From assembly GCF_000348985.1 (NCBI RefSeq), contig NC_035928.1:248001-312000 (forward strand): a DNA stretch of 64,000 bases, in the 5' to 3' direction. The stretch comes from Huiozyma naganishii CBS 8797. Lineage: Eukaryota > Ascomycota > Saccharomycetes > Saccharomycetales > Saccharomycetaceae. How positions within the stretch are numbered: the stretch's first letter is position 1; every line of letters starts with the position of its first letter. Both the position numbers and the translations under genes were made by a program. Below, one piece after another: positions 19,629 to 29,867 of this stretch. A model generated the notes under the pieces. It saw only the letters and a program-made list of their open reading frames with translations. It was not told the origin of the DNA and did no database searches.

Positions 19629-20396
19629 TTAGGAATCGTCTTCCTGAGTTAGTTTCTCTGCCTTCTTTTGATTGAGTTCATTGCTTTTAGCGAACCACTT
19701 ACTCTCAAACCCATTAGACCTATCGATGCCGTCCCATCTTGCACCGGACGGAATCCCAAATCTGTTTTCAAATGATATACCGTTGAATAATTTTCTACCA
19801 AGTAAAGATTGCCTTGATGATGCGCCAATCTCTCTGCTGTTTTGTTGGGATAATGGATCATCTGAAAATATAGCAGCGCTCTTTGTGACACTTGCGTTTC
19901 GTTTCGTGCCATTGGCAGCCATTAACACCTGCACCTCCCCTCTGTTCACTTCTTTGATTCTTCGTATTTTTATCTGTTCTCTCAAATCCTCGTCCTGTCG
20001 GCGGTTAATAATTTGTTCTGTTGTCAGTTTGTGACCCTTAGAGTCCCTATGGATCGTTTCATGTTTTTTTTCAACAAGTGGGCTATCAACTGGTTCCTCG
20101 AGAGTAACTGTATTTACATCTTTGGCAGTGCTGGAAAGCGTTATAATTTCGTTAGTGATCACATCCTTCCATAGTGCACCCCCAGACTGATTACTTGGTC
20201 CACTACCATGATGTTCATGCGTGCTGCCGTGTTTACCAACTAGTTGGATTGAATTATCGGTTATGTTCAAATTCCTCTTTTCCGTGCCTCTCTTCCCTGT
20301 ACCTTCCCCGGAATGCTTCGGTTTCATCACCTTCTTTGCCTTATCCTTGGATTTGGAAGGTCCATACGTACTTGCTAGGTACCCATGTAGTGACAT
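19629..20396 (-). CDS. BUD13: RES complex / pre-mRNA splicing factor Bud13
   Basis: This 255-residue protein (S. cerevisiae 266) is a subunit of the RES complex with Snu17/Ist3 and Pml1, which holds pre-mRNA in the activated spliceosome. It starts [13 protein letters not shown], very like Bud13. The middle is lysine-rich and low complexity. The C-terminal Bud13 domain (about 110-250) includes [21 protein letters not shown] and the final [20 protein letters not shown] motif that defines the family. The coding sequence is continuous, whereas the S. cerevisiae gene is, as far as I recall, interrupted by a short intron. It shares a 156-base divergent promoter with SAE2, the same pairing as YGL174W/YGL175C. 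Confidence 0.94.
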   Translation of the reverse strand: MSLHGYLASTYGPSKSKDKAKKVMKPKHSGEGTGKRGTEKRNLNITDNSIQLVGKHGSTHEHHGSGPSNQSGGALWKDVITNEIITLSSTAKDVNTVTLEEPVDSPLVEKKHETIHRDSKGHKLTTEQIINRRQDEDLREQIKIRRIKEVNRGEVQVLMAANGTKRNASVTKSAAIFSDDPLSQQNSREIGASSRQSLLGRKLFNGISFENRFGIPSGARWDGIDRSNGFESKWFAKSNELNQKKAEKLTQEDDS

Positions 20397-20552
20397 ACGT
20401 GCTTGCCGGAACGCTTTAGCCTCGTCTGCTCTAAGATGCTTCTGACGTTAAGAAATAATAGCAAATATATACTTATATGTTGTTATATAGTGCCCTCTGC
20501 AAATGTATTTAAACGCTTCAAACGCTCTTCAGAGTGAGAGCAACCACCTGCT

Positions 20553-21482
20553 ATGCAATTACGCTCTGAGTTTGTTGGATTAATAGCACTTGATTTGAAG
20601 GGGTTGATAGACGTTCAACATGATGTTACGCGCTTGCTGGAGATAAAGATTCAGAAACTTGGGCTTGCAGGTTTCAAAAGTGAGATGGGGAACAACACCT
20701 TTGTGACTTTGAAGTTGGAAGAAAAGCACGAAAAACCAGACTTCAAAAGTGAAGCGGTTAAGTTAGAAGGTGATGAGGAGATCGAGGACTCCTTTAATGA
20801 TAGCGAAGAGTTTATTCTGACGCAGTATGAAGAGAAATCCACAGTACCCGCCAACAGTACCGTTGAATTAGGTAACGCGTTTAGCTCACCCCTCAAAGAT
20901 TCCATGGACTCTCAACCGAAAAATATATGTCCTTCACAGAGCACTGAAATATATGTGGATCCTGTTGTCGAAGCAAACAATGTCATTGCAGGGAAACCAG
21001 AAAGGAAAGAGAAAATCGATTTCTGTAGTAATCCTTTGACAGGGAAACCTTGGATTTTGGAGGATTTCAAACCCAATCACGATATGGCAAGCGTTAAACG
21101 CGGTAGGAGGAAACTTCAACAGTTTTACGCCAAAGTAGGGAAACCAGACAATCATCTCACTACTACAGTCATAGATGATGATGAAAATAGCATTGGCGAT
21201 GATGGAGAATTTGCATTTGACAACTTGCGAACCAGGTCCAGATCACCGCCAGGGTTTGGAAGAATGGATTTTCCCTCAACACAAGAAAGAACTACGGACA
21301 AGGTAAAGTCCCAGCGCATCATCTACAGGAAAACTCTCCATAGGTTCTTACAAGCAGTAAACAACAGAATCCCCCCACAAGAGCGAGAGTATATATTCAA
21401 AAAGGACAAACTGAATGAGTTGGTCAACGAAGAGGGATGCCAGTGGGATTCAAATCACTTGAAGGTGTTTGCAAGGAAATGA
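20553..21482 (+). CDS. SAE2: DNA-end resection factor Sae2 (CtIP homologue)
   Basis: This 309-residue protein activates the Mre11-Rad50-Xrs2 nuclease to open hairpins and remove Spo11 from meiotic break ends. The N-terminus (about 1-60) is helical and would form the oligomerisation region. The middle is acidic and poorly conserved. The C-terminus carries the diagnostic motif SPPGFGRMDFPSTQE, with Ser231-Pro corresponding to the CDK-regulated Ser267 of S. cerevisiae Sae2, and the end block RFLQAVNNRIPPQEREYIF, which is the CtIP/Sae2 core. S. cerevisiae Sae2 has 345 residues; the difference lies in the variable middle. The start is the only nearby ATG. It is followed 123 bases later by the YGL176C homologue on the same strand. 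Confidence 0.94.
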   Translation: MQLRSEFVGLIALDLKGLIDVQHDVTRLLEIKIQKLGLAGFKSEMGNNTFVTLKLEEKHEKPDFKSEAVKLEGDEEIEDSFNDSEEFILTQYEEKSTVPANSTVELGNAFSSPLKDSMDSQPKNICPSQSTEIYVDPVVEANNVIAGKPERKEKIDFCSNPLTGKPWILEDFKPNHDMASVKRGRRKLQQFYAKVGKPDNHLTTTVIDDDENSIGDDGEFAFDNLRTRSRSPPGFGRMDFPSTQERTTDKVKSQRIIYRKTLHRFLQAVNNRIPPQEREYIFKKDKLNELVNEEGCQWDSNHLKVFARK

Positions 21483-21605
21483 CCCCGATGCTTGTCCCAT
21501 ATTGCAATTAATTATAATGTGTTGAAAATAAAATGTGCAGAATTTCAAGGTCGAATTATCGAAGTATTTCGATGGCCCATAGAAAAGGATGAGGGTATAC
21601 GCAAC

Positions 21606-23234
21606 ATGACATCGCGACAGCCACCTTCATTGCCTGGACTATACTATGATCCGTCAAAGAAAAGATATTTTCCCGCTACTCGCGAAGTACAAAGTCAGCT
21701 GAAGAGAGCTAAGCTACAGGAAGACTGGAAAGAAGAACTTCTAAACCATGAAAACGTCCGACTGATAAATTACGAAAGCGGTATATTAGAATATTGCGAT
21801 GTGTTCAACAGGGCATGTGATAAACGGGTACTTAAGAAAGTGGATCTTGCTTCACTGACCCTCACGAACAGCGCATTAGAGAGACGACAATGGGCCTCAG
21901 ACAGATCAATGAATGTCGATGCGGTAACTGAAAACTGCCTTTCCAACTCAGATGTTTTCCTCTGTGATACAAATATTACAGTTCATAACTTTGTATTGTT
22001 GAAGGGATACATGATTGATGCTTTAGGGAGCATCTATGATTACACACTAGAAAACGGCAATCGTATCAAATCAACCGATTTAAAATCTCCAATAACGGCA
22101 TACTCCAAAAAGTTTCTGGAGAAAGACGAACACTCATTTGCAGATATTATATGCCGTCAATTTTCTGTTTTGAATCATCACATATTTGGATTTGTAGCTT
22201 TCAAGGATACTTCTTTTGGAATTGAAAGAAACTACTTTTACAAGTACAGTATTGCCTCCAAAAAATACGATACGATCATTAACGTTGGGGCGAAAACTGA
22301 AAGTGTTTCATGCGCTATTTTCTTAAAACGATGCCTTATATTCGCAGCCAGAAACAAACTATACACATCGCTTTGGGCCAAGAAACAAGTTTCAGTAAGA
22401 GCAATTTCGACTTATGCAAGGGGAAATAAGCCTTCTTCCGATATCTTAGCAATGGCAGTATTTGAGGCTGAAGGAAACCTGTATTTGGGCATGCGCGATG
22501 GGAAACTCTTCTACATTCGTATAAGTGGACATAATCTGCTCATGACCGAAAAGACTGAGTTAAAATTGCATCCTTCCGCAATGCTCAAATCTATTGTTTC
22601 TTTATCTGTGCTTGGAAAAAACATGCTATTAGTCTCTGCTTTAGCCAAAAACCAAGAGTTCCAGGGTTTATTTATTTTGACAGGTTTCAAACGGGCAACA
22701 TTTGAAAAGGTGCAACAGTTAAAAACAAAGTTCCTCAATTTTACCAAGGACACCGAAATATGTGCTGCATCCCCTTGCGGCAACTTTATATGCTACGGCA
22801 AGAAGGGTGACGTAAGTTCAGATGATGCCAGTATTGGAAAAACTGCGAACTTTGAGGTCTTTGCATTATACGAAACGACGACTAGTACCAATAATAGAGA
22901 ACCGATTACCGTGCGTTATCCATTTGCAACTATGAATGACTTCCTTGCCGGTAAGTTTGACTTAAAGCACTATAAATTATCGAAGGTACAATTTATAAGA
23001 GACCTGAATACGAATGACTTGCAGGTAAAAACTGTGACCCCGATCTCAGCTTATTTTCCCACAATCCCCTCAAACCGGGAATTTCTATCCCAATTTCCTA
23101 AAGAAACGAATCATTACGATATTCGTTCAGCTTCATTCAAAGTACCTGGATACCAAGCCCGAATATCGATGATGTTCGAGTGCAACAACAACATGTCCTT
23201 GGAACCAATTGTAATATCTGTTGACGTAGTATGA
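21606..23234 (+). CDS. YGL176C homologue, function unknown (WD/DCAF4-like N-terminal motif)
   Basis: This 542-residue protein corresponds by position and length to S. cerevisiae YGL176C (554 residues), an uncharacterised gene. The frame opens earlier at a TTG (21492), but ATG 21606 starts right before the conserved segment RQPPSLPGLYYDPSKKRYF. That motif resembles the start of DCAF4/WDR21-type WD40 proteins (LPGxYYDxxxxRYF), so the body may be a divergent beta-propeller; blade motifs are not clear by eye. No signal peptide or membrane segment is seen. Codon use is AT-rich compared with XRN1. The biochemical role is not known; a place in a ubiquitin-ligase adaptor would be a guess from the motif alone. 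Confidence 0.8.
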   Translation: MTSRQPPSLPGLYYDPSKKRYFPATREVQSQLKRAKLQEDWKEELLNHENVRLINYESGILEYCDVFNRACDKRVLKKVDLASLTLTNSALERRQWASDRSMNVDAVTENCLSNSDVFLCDTNITVHNFVLLKGYMIDALGSIYDYTLENGNRIKSTDLKSPITAYSKKFLEKDEHSFADIICRQFSVLNHHIFGFVAFKDTSFGIERNYFYKYSIASKKYDTIINVGAKTESVSCAIFLKRCLIFAARNKLYTSLWAKKQVSVRAISTYARGNKPSSDILAMAVFEAEGNLYLGMRDGKLFYIRISGHNLLMTEKTELKLHPSAMLKSIVSLSVLGKNMLLVSALAKNQEFQGLFILTGFKRATFEKVQQLKTKFLNFTKDTEICAASPCGNFICYGKKGDVSSDDASIGKTANFEVFALYETTTSTNNREPITVRYPFATMNDFLAGKFDLKHYKLSKVQFIRDLNTNDLQVKTVTPISAYFPTIPSNREFLSQFPKETNHYDIRSASFKVPGYQARISMMFECNNNMSLEPIVISVDVV

Positions 23235-24155
23235 CGCGCATATGCTTATATAAAAGGCAACCTCGGTAGGTAATACTATTCAGACATTTATGGGGTGATG
23301 AGAGAATTAAACTGCGAGGATAAATTGGGAACTTCCTTTGAAAATGGACTCATGACCCGTTATCCTCTCAATTACAATACTAAAAACTATTATAAACCCG
23401 ACATGTGAGTATACAAACTTGAACCATGCGGATGGCCCGTTATCCGGAACATATATAAAACCCAAGGTATCTGAACCGACATCTTTCAAGACCGTCTCTA
23501 AATCCAGGACCCAACGAAGAAACCAGTCTTAGACAAGCAAGTACAACTGCTATAACTACATACTTTAGATATACGGCGTAAATACACAATATCAGAGTCC
23601 TTACACAGTTTAATTAATCATAACCGACTTTAGCTCTTACAGAAACTAGAGGAAGTTTTTTGACGAAAATATGCGTTTTCGAAGATCGTGTCTTTTTGAA
23701 GATGTTTAGTTATAATATAGTGTATACTTGAAAAAAAATACAGATAGTACAAATAGTAGAGAAAAAGGGGCTATACCGACATACCTTGACTAGAATATAA
23801 TGAGTGGACATGTTTAAAATGCATGAACAGAAACAAAAAAGGATGTTCTGTAGAAATTTGATTTTTTTTGGGGGTTAAAAGAATCTTAGTGATAAGTTCC
23901 AACTGGATCATCTATCAAAGCAGCCTTCCCCGCTTTCACAATGATAAAGCGACTTTTAATAATATAACAACGTTTTGATCCAGGAAAATCATACTCTTGA
24001 TTTTTTTTAATTTGTGAACAGGATTCTTCTCGATGAAGAAAGTATCAGGATTCTTTCACTTATCGGACTAACCGCCGAAATGTTTTCCGAAAAAATGAAA
24101 GAAAATAGAATAAATAGCAAAAAAAAGGATAAAGGGAATGATACGAATGGTATCT
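23235..24155. other. Convergent YGL176C-homologue/MPT5 spacer
   Basis: A 921-base AT-rich region holding the 3' flanks of two convergent genes. It contains several TATATA/TATATAAA-like 3'-end signals and poly(T) and poly(A) tracts (for example near 23860-23870 and 24000-24008). No open frame with an ATG and a protein-like composition was found. Confidence 0.6.
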
Positions 24156-27100
24156 CTAACGGAAATTAAAATTTTTAAATTCGTCATCTCCCAAAAACAT
24201 CATTGACGCACCGATCCCACTACCAGCAGTGTTGTCGTTGTTGAAAGGAGCTGGCTGTATATACGGGTTGCTCACAATTCTTTGACGCTGAGGCGGAGTA
24301 GTCATGAAAAGATTCATGTCTGTACCTTGAGCGTTAATGTTTGGGTTCGGAGAAAGAAACGCCATATTTGAATACATTCCGTTTAAGTTAGGAGATCTGT
24401 TGACGTCGTTGATAATACTTCCACTCGAAGTGGATGGCATCATCGGGGTTGTCTGGTACAAAGTACTTGAACTGCTGCTATGACCAATGTGGCTAGTATC
24501 GTTTAAAAAGAACATCGAAGGCTGCGAAGATGGTTGGGACGGCATAGCACCCGACAGCGACAGATTAGACATTGGTACCGACAGATTGATGTCAACATTG
24601 GGTTGTTGAGGTGGGTAATGGTTTGGAACTCCACCGTTTGCGGGAGAGCTCAAAGTAAAGGCTTGCTGCTGTTGCTGCTGTTGGAAATTCAATGGAGAGC
24701 CGTTTTGAAAGCTGAAGATATTGGTCATTGATCCGCGCGTAGAAGATGGATTAGTCTGGTGCATAGATGTCTGTGAATGTTGGTTAACGTCTTGATACAC
24801 GTTTGTTAGCTGGTGCTTGTTAACAGAGCCATTTCTCTTGTGATAGGCGTTTGCTGGCAAAGAGAAGTGACGCTGGTGGGATTTGGGATTATTCCGCTGA
24901 TTGGTAGCCTTGGCCTCGACGTTGTTGGGGGCAGGTGGCTTGGTTGTCTGCATGTCGGACACATTCACACCGGCCAATTCGGAATAAGCTTTGACCTTTA
25001 ACTTGATCTTTTTTGCGTACGATGTTGTCTTGATGCTTGGAAGTAATTCTTTAGTGGCCGCGACCAAAGCAGTGATTTTGACTGTAAAATCGTGACAAAA
25101 AGCAGAATGTTTTGCAAGAGCAAAACTAGCGCTGTTGTTGTCTGGGTAATCTAACATCATATTATAGTTCTTGACGTCCAGTAGAGTTTGCAAGGCGTAA
25201 TTTCCGAAATTGTCCCTTATCAAAACGTTGAGATTTGTTGTAAAAATGTCAATGATAGCCAGTAATATGTTCATCGTGTTGTTGACTATATCATCATTAA
25301 CGTTGGGGATATACTCGCCTTGCATGAACCCGGTGATAATGCCGAACAGTTTCTTGATGAATTTTTCAACAACGTTTGATGAGAACTTCAAACAAGATAG
25401 TTGGCACAGTTCGTTGGCTAGTTTGTTGAAAACCTCGTTCAACAGAAAGAAGTCAAGTTCTTTGATATCAAACAAAAATTGAATGATGTAATTCCCGAAC
25501 TGATCGTTAATAAGACCCGGTAGGAATTCTATGATTTTCACCGATATGCTAAAAATCTGTTGTAGAGTGCATACACTCAGTAATTTCTGAAGCACACAAC
25601 AACCATGTTTATGTGTAGAGATTGTGATAATGTTGTTGTTTTTGATTATGGCGTTGATGATGAAATCAAATTTGGACGAGGGGAACTTGAAGATACATTT
25701 CTGAATCACGTGGTTGCCGTTCAAATCGTTGATCAATGTGACGACTTGCTCGATAGGTGTGAATTCCGGGGAGAACCCCTTCACAATCAGATTTATCTGT
25801 TGGTCGTTGTCCACGGTGTCTATTATTTTTTGCAAAGAACGAGTACCGTACTGGTTGATTGAAATCTTGAAAACGTGTTGGTATATCGATTCGATCAAAA
25901 CGGTTCTCTGGTCGACGGTAAGGAAATCACAGGATTTCTGGATTAAGTAGTTACCGAACGGGTCGAGAATCAGGTTCAGGAGGAATGGCTTGACTTGCTC
26001 AAACATAAGATCTCTTACCAGATTCGACTCCTCGATGGAACTGGACTCCAATTTTTTCTGTAGAAATCGACAACCAAACTGGTCCGTAGCCAATTTCGCG
26101 TAATCCAAGTCTTTCAAAGGTGTGGACATAATTTCATTCATTGACGGGACGCCCTCCTTTGCATCCGTAACAAAACCAGCCCTCGCCTTCTTTTCAGTGG
26201 CTTTAGATTTCTTCGAGGTAGGGGCAGAAGCAGAGGCAGAGGCAGAAGCAAGAGTAGGCGCCCTGGCTCCATCGTTCCCAGAACTAGCAAATTCATCAAT
26301 CAGCGGCAAGTTGCTGCTATAGCTGGAAGCCGTGGGCGCAATGCCTAGTTGTAAAACAGAAGTAGTGGGGTCTATTGGTACCAGTGGCGACTGTGCGTTA
26401 ATGAATTGGTTGAACCCTGACAAATCCAGCGACTGAGTCTTTTGATGGTTTTTCTTGTTGTTCATCTGTCCCAAAGGTGGCGGTGTAACTGGTTCCACCA
26501 GGGATTGCACGGAATTTATCGACAGCTGGGGCTGGTGGTGGTTATACGACATGATCGAGTTGTTTGAATTGGATGTGGTCGATGAGGATCTGCTGGTGGA
26601 GGTCTGATTTGAATTTAAAGTATTATTCTGCTATTTTGAAGCAAACAAATGGAATAAAATACAGATGTTAGTAAAAGTTGAGGGAGAGACGCGTGAAATA
26701 TAAAAGCAGACAGCAAAGTAGGGACCTTATTTCGTGAGTGAATGAAAGGAGCAACGACAACAGAATTAAATGGAACAGCCCGTACAAGTTCTCTTTTCTC
26801 TTTCGCTTCTTCTCTCTTTAACTCCCTTTTTTGGTTCTTAATTGGAAATAGGGAATGCAATGTTCAAACCGCCCGTAGAACCCGACCTGCCAAGCACGTA
26901 ACACTGAAAGGGGAACGAACACGAAACGGCCTGCCCAATTGCGTGTGCTGAAGTGAGGTAGCCCGTTTTACTTGTTCATCCACTGATGTGACAAGCTTCA
27001 GAATTTCCTGATCCGAGTATTTTCCGACACCCACAGCCCGCAGCCGAGCAATTTTTTTCTGCGTCAAATCGTCGGAACGGGATCTCGAGGGAAAAAAAAG

Positions 27101-27445
27101 TAGCCGGAAAGAGTAATTCTGCGGTATATCACTGGAAACGGCCAGAGCAAGAGAGAGAAAAAAAAGAAAAGAAAAGTTAAAAATAAAGAATAATGGCACA
27201 GTCAGGGTTTCACGTTTTCTCCAAAAATTAGGGTTGTATTTCTGTGCTGCGTTAGGGCTTGTTGCTAGCCCCGGTGGGATATTCCGCGGTGGGTGGTGGG
27301 TGGCCTATGTGGTGGGAAGGGAAAGTCATCTGGAACTGGGGACCGATAGAGCCCTATTGCTGTTGCTTGCTGTTCTATTTCATGCTTGGATAGAGGGATG
27401 TGTTGAAAAGAAAAAAAACCAATTAGTTGATTGTAGACATACCAT
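24156..27445 (-). CDS. MPT5: Pumilio-family mRNA-binding protein Mpt5/Puf5, spliced
   Basis: This is a PUF repressor that binds UGUA-type sites in 3'UTRs of mRNAs such as HO and recruits Ccr4-Not. The coding sequence is read as join(24156..26630, 27443..27445) on the minus strand. Exon 1 is only the ATG; exon 2 continues in frame (CAG AAT AAT...) for 824 codons, giving 825 residues against 859 in S. cerevisiae Mpt5. Pumilio repeats occupy about residues 172-500, with clear units such as DQFGCRFLQKKLE, DPFGNYLIQKSCD, NQYGTRSLQKIID and DQFGNYIIQFLFD. The tail is Asn/Ser/Gln/Pro-rich with a poly-Q run near residue 650. If splicing is ignored, the first ATG is 26552, giving 798 residues. It lies next to the YGL176C homologue, as YGL178W does in S. 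cerevisiae, whose gene also has a 5' intron. Confidence 0.93.
26631..27442 (-). other. Spliceosomal intron of MPT5
   Basis: On the minus strand the start codon is followed at once by the yeast donor GTATGT (27442-27437). A perfect branch site TACTAAC (26673-26667) lies 36 bases before an acceptor AAAATAG ending at 26631. The 812-base intron joins ATG to CAG and keeps the frame open into the known Mpt5 sequence, adding 27 residues before the otherwise first internal ATG. Confidence 0.92.
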
Positions 27446-29867
27446 TTAATGAAAGGATGGATCAGATCAGTACTGCGATATATAGTTCACACTTGAAAGT
27501 AAAGGAATGGTTTAGATATAATGTTTTTGGCCGATCAAGTTCTTTGTTTTCGACAGGGTAAACTCTGGCGATTGGACCTAGATCAGATGGAACAAACTTG
27601 TTGAGATCTCTGTAGTTGCTTTCCAAAACCGTTCTTTTTCCTTCTCAATTCGTCTTGAGCGTTCTTGGATCGAAGGGACCTTGCGATGTATGAACTCTTT
27701 GGTTCGGTGGGTATACTGCTTGATCGAGAAACCGGCCAAATGTGTTACTGTTCTGAACGATTGCTTTTGAACGGTGTGTGTGTGTGTGGACAGTAAGGGA
27801 ACAAATCTGTCGAGAAGACAACTTGAGGTACTACTGAAAACGAAGAGATTATAAATGACCCGAGACAATATTGGAAGAGGGGAGTGAACAGCAGAGAGCA
27901 GAGAGAGGGACAGCGAATTAAAAATATATATGCGAAAAATAGAATGGGTGGGAAAAGCACACACACTGCAAGTTTCAATTCGGCGGAGGCTTCAAAAAGA
28001 AAAGAAACTCTGCAGCTTTTCACAACGAAATTTCGAGCATGAACTGATGATGATCTTGATCCGTATAGTACTACGTACTACGGGAAAAAGAAAAAAAAAC
28101 CGATGAAGCAGAAGCCCTAAACTTACTCTTACTTACCCTTCTCAACTGTTGCTTCCTAGGGAAACGAAAAGGGAAACAGACAAGAGACAGGCCAAAAAAA
28201 AGAAAGAACGAGAGGCGAAGAGAGAGAGACAGAGAGACAGAGAGGCAGAGAATGTGGTGAGCCAGTCTTGGTCGGAGGCGAGCTCCAGCCTCGAGCCCAA
28301 AAAACACGGTTGTAAAGATTCGTGGATCTTACTTAATATTAGATTTACTTGATTATACTGACATATAGTAGTTCATCACGGTTGTAGCCAACAGACAAGC
28401 CATTGGGGGCTGGGGACTAGTTTGGACCGCTAGCAATGTGAAGACTGTAGTTGTCTCACGCGGTTACGGTGTGCACTACAAAATGACCGAACCGCCGTAT
28501 AGTGCCGTGAACGTTACCCAGGGAACTCAAACTCGGATCTAGTTCTTTTGCACCCACACAGCCATCGTTCCTTTCTTTCTCTGTTTGAGGCGCACTTATA
28601 TGAAACACGCAACTGCCCCTTCCCCGTCACGGGAAAAAAATGAAAAAAGAGAAAAGGTGACGTATATTCATATATATTAACTGACAAATCATACAAGCTC
28701 TACTACATGGGAAGCCGCTTACCTCCTATATAAACCTTAGAGGCAGGACCAATTGACCTGAGCGAGTTGTTGGACGCGGGCGGGAATGCGCCTCCCAACA
28801 GATCAGTAAAAAAATTCGCGTTTTTTTTCCAAACTCGCTCAACTTTTTTCTTTCTGCTTCTGGCTACTATCTTGCGCCCTCAATGCTCTGCTCTAGGTTA
28901 CCGTATATGGATATTTGTTTCTCGCATACCCATCTGTCTCTATAATTAATTCACTCTGTAGACCTTGTGCCGCCCGGGTCTCGAACAAAATTACACTACC
29001 ACCTGAGTCTGCGAGACAAAAGCCCGGACTTGTTGAAACGTTTGTCACTCTGCCACGTTTCCCAGTGCGTAAAAGGAGGCGGGGGGCAGAGATATCACGC
29101 TCAGATGTACCAATACAACCTTGTGAACGTACATTCTGTTCGGTTTGTTGCAGTACAGTATATACCCCGTCCTCGCCGGACCCGCGGGTCTGCACAACTA
29201 AAGCAAAACGTCTAGAACGAGTCTTGCACCTCCGACCGCAGTTTGAATCTTGATTGTAGGCTGATTCGAGACGGATGTCACTGTTTAGCCCGAGAATCCG
29301 TTTCCATAACAACCAACTTCTAAAAGTCCGGTTGTTTTTCTGTTAATTCCGGAAAAAAAGAAAAAAGGGGTACACACAGGCACTGCCATTTATTTCCCGA
29401 TTAGGAAATTCGCGGAACTCTGTTTTTCGGGTTTTTCTTCGTTTCCCCATTTTCCGTCACGTGACGTTTTTTTCCTTGGAATTTCAGTATTTTTTTCACG
29501 TTGTCCTTTTTAAACCTTCGAAAAAATGACGTTTTTTGAATTAGAACTCACCCGTGAAACATGCGGGAGTTGGAAAAAATAAAAAGTCAACAAACACACC
29601 GGTTACTTTACCAATTAACTCCCCGATACTCAGCATATCTTGGACTGACTACACCAACGACTAAACAATCTCTCTTTTTTGTTTTCTGTAGTCTTTTTTT
29701 TTGTTCTTTCTTTCTTTGCATTTATAGATTCTCACACATTACTCCTCGTTGAATTTCGACCACAGGCAGACTTCATTTTTCCATACCAGCTACTTATACT
29801 CTTCATTGCGCAAGACATATTTTCCGTGGGCAGCAAGGTTGACTATACAATTCATACCACCGACAAT
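27446..29867. promoter_or_regulatory. Long MPT5/TOS3-SAK1 divergent intergenic region
   Basis: A 2.4 kb region between two divergent genes, with no supported gene. It contains A/G-rich tracts (about 28080-28250), a TATA-like ctatataaacc near 28727, a palindromic CGTCACGTGACG (29455-29466) and AT tracts just before the kinase start. Short frames on both strands are low-complexity and overlap each other. A B-box-like GTTCGAGAC on the minus strand near 28980 lacks a matching A box or cloverleaf. Confidence 0.5.

Noticed and set aside
23307..23489. 60-codon minus-strand frame downstream of the YGL176C homologue
   Set aside because: It begins with TTG, and the corresponding S. cerevisiae ORF (YGL177W) is itself dubious.
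28960..29040. B-box-like GTTCGAGAC on the minus strand near 28980, a possible tRNA
   Set aside because: No A box at the right distance, no paired acceptor arms and no cloverleaf could be drawn.
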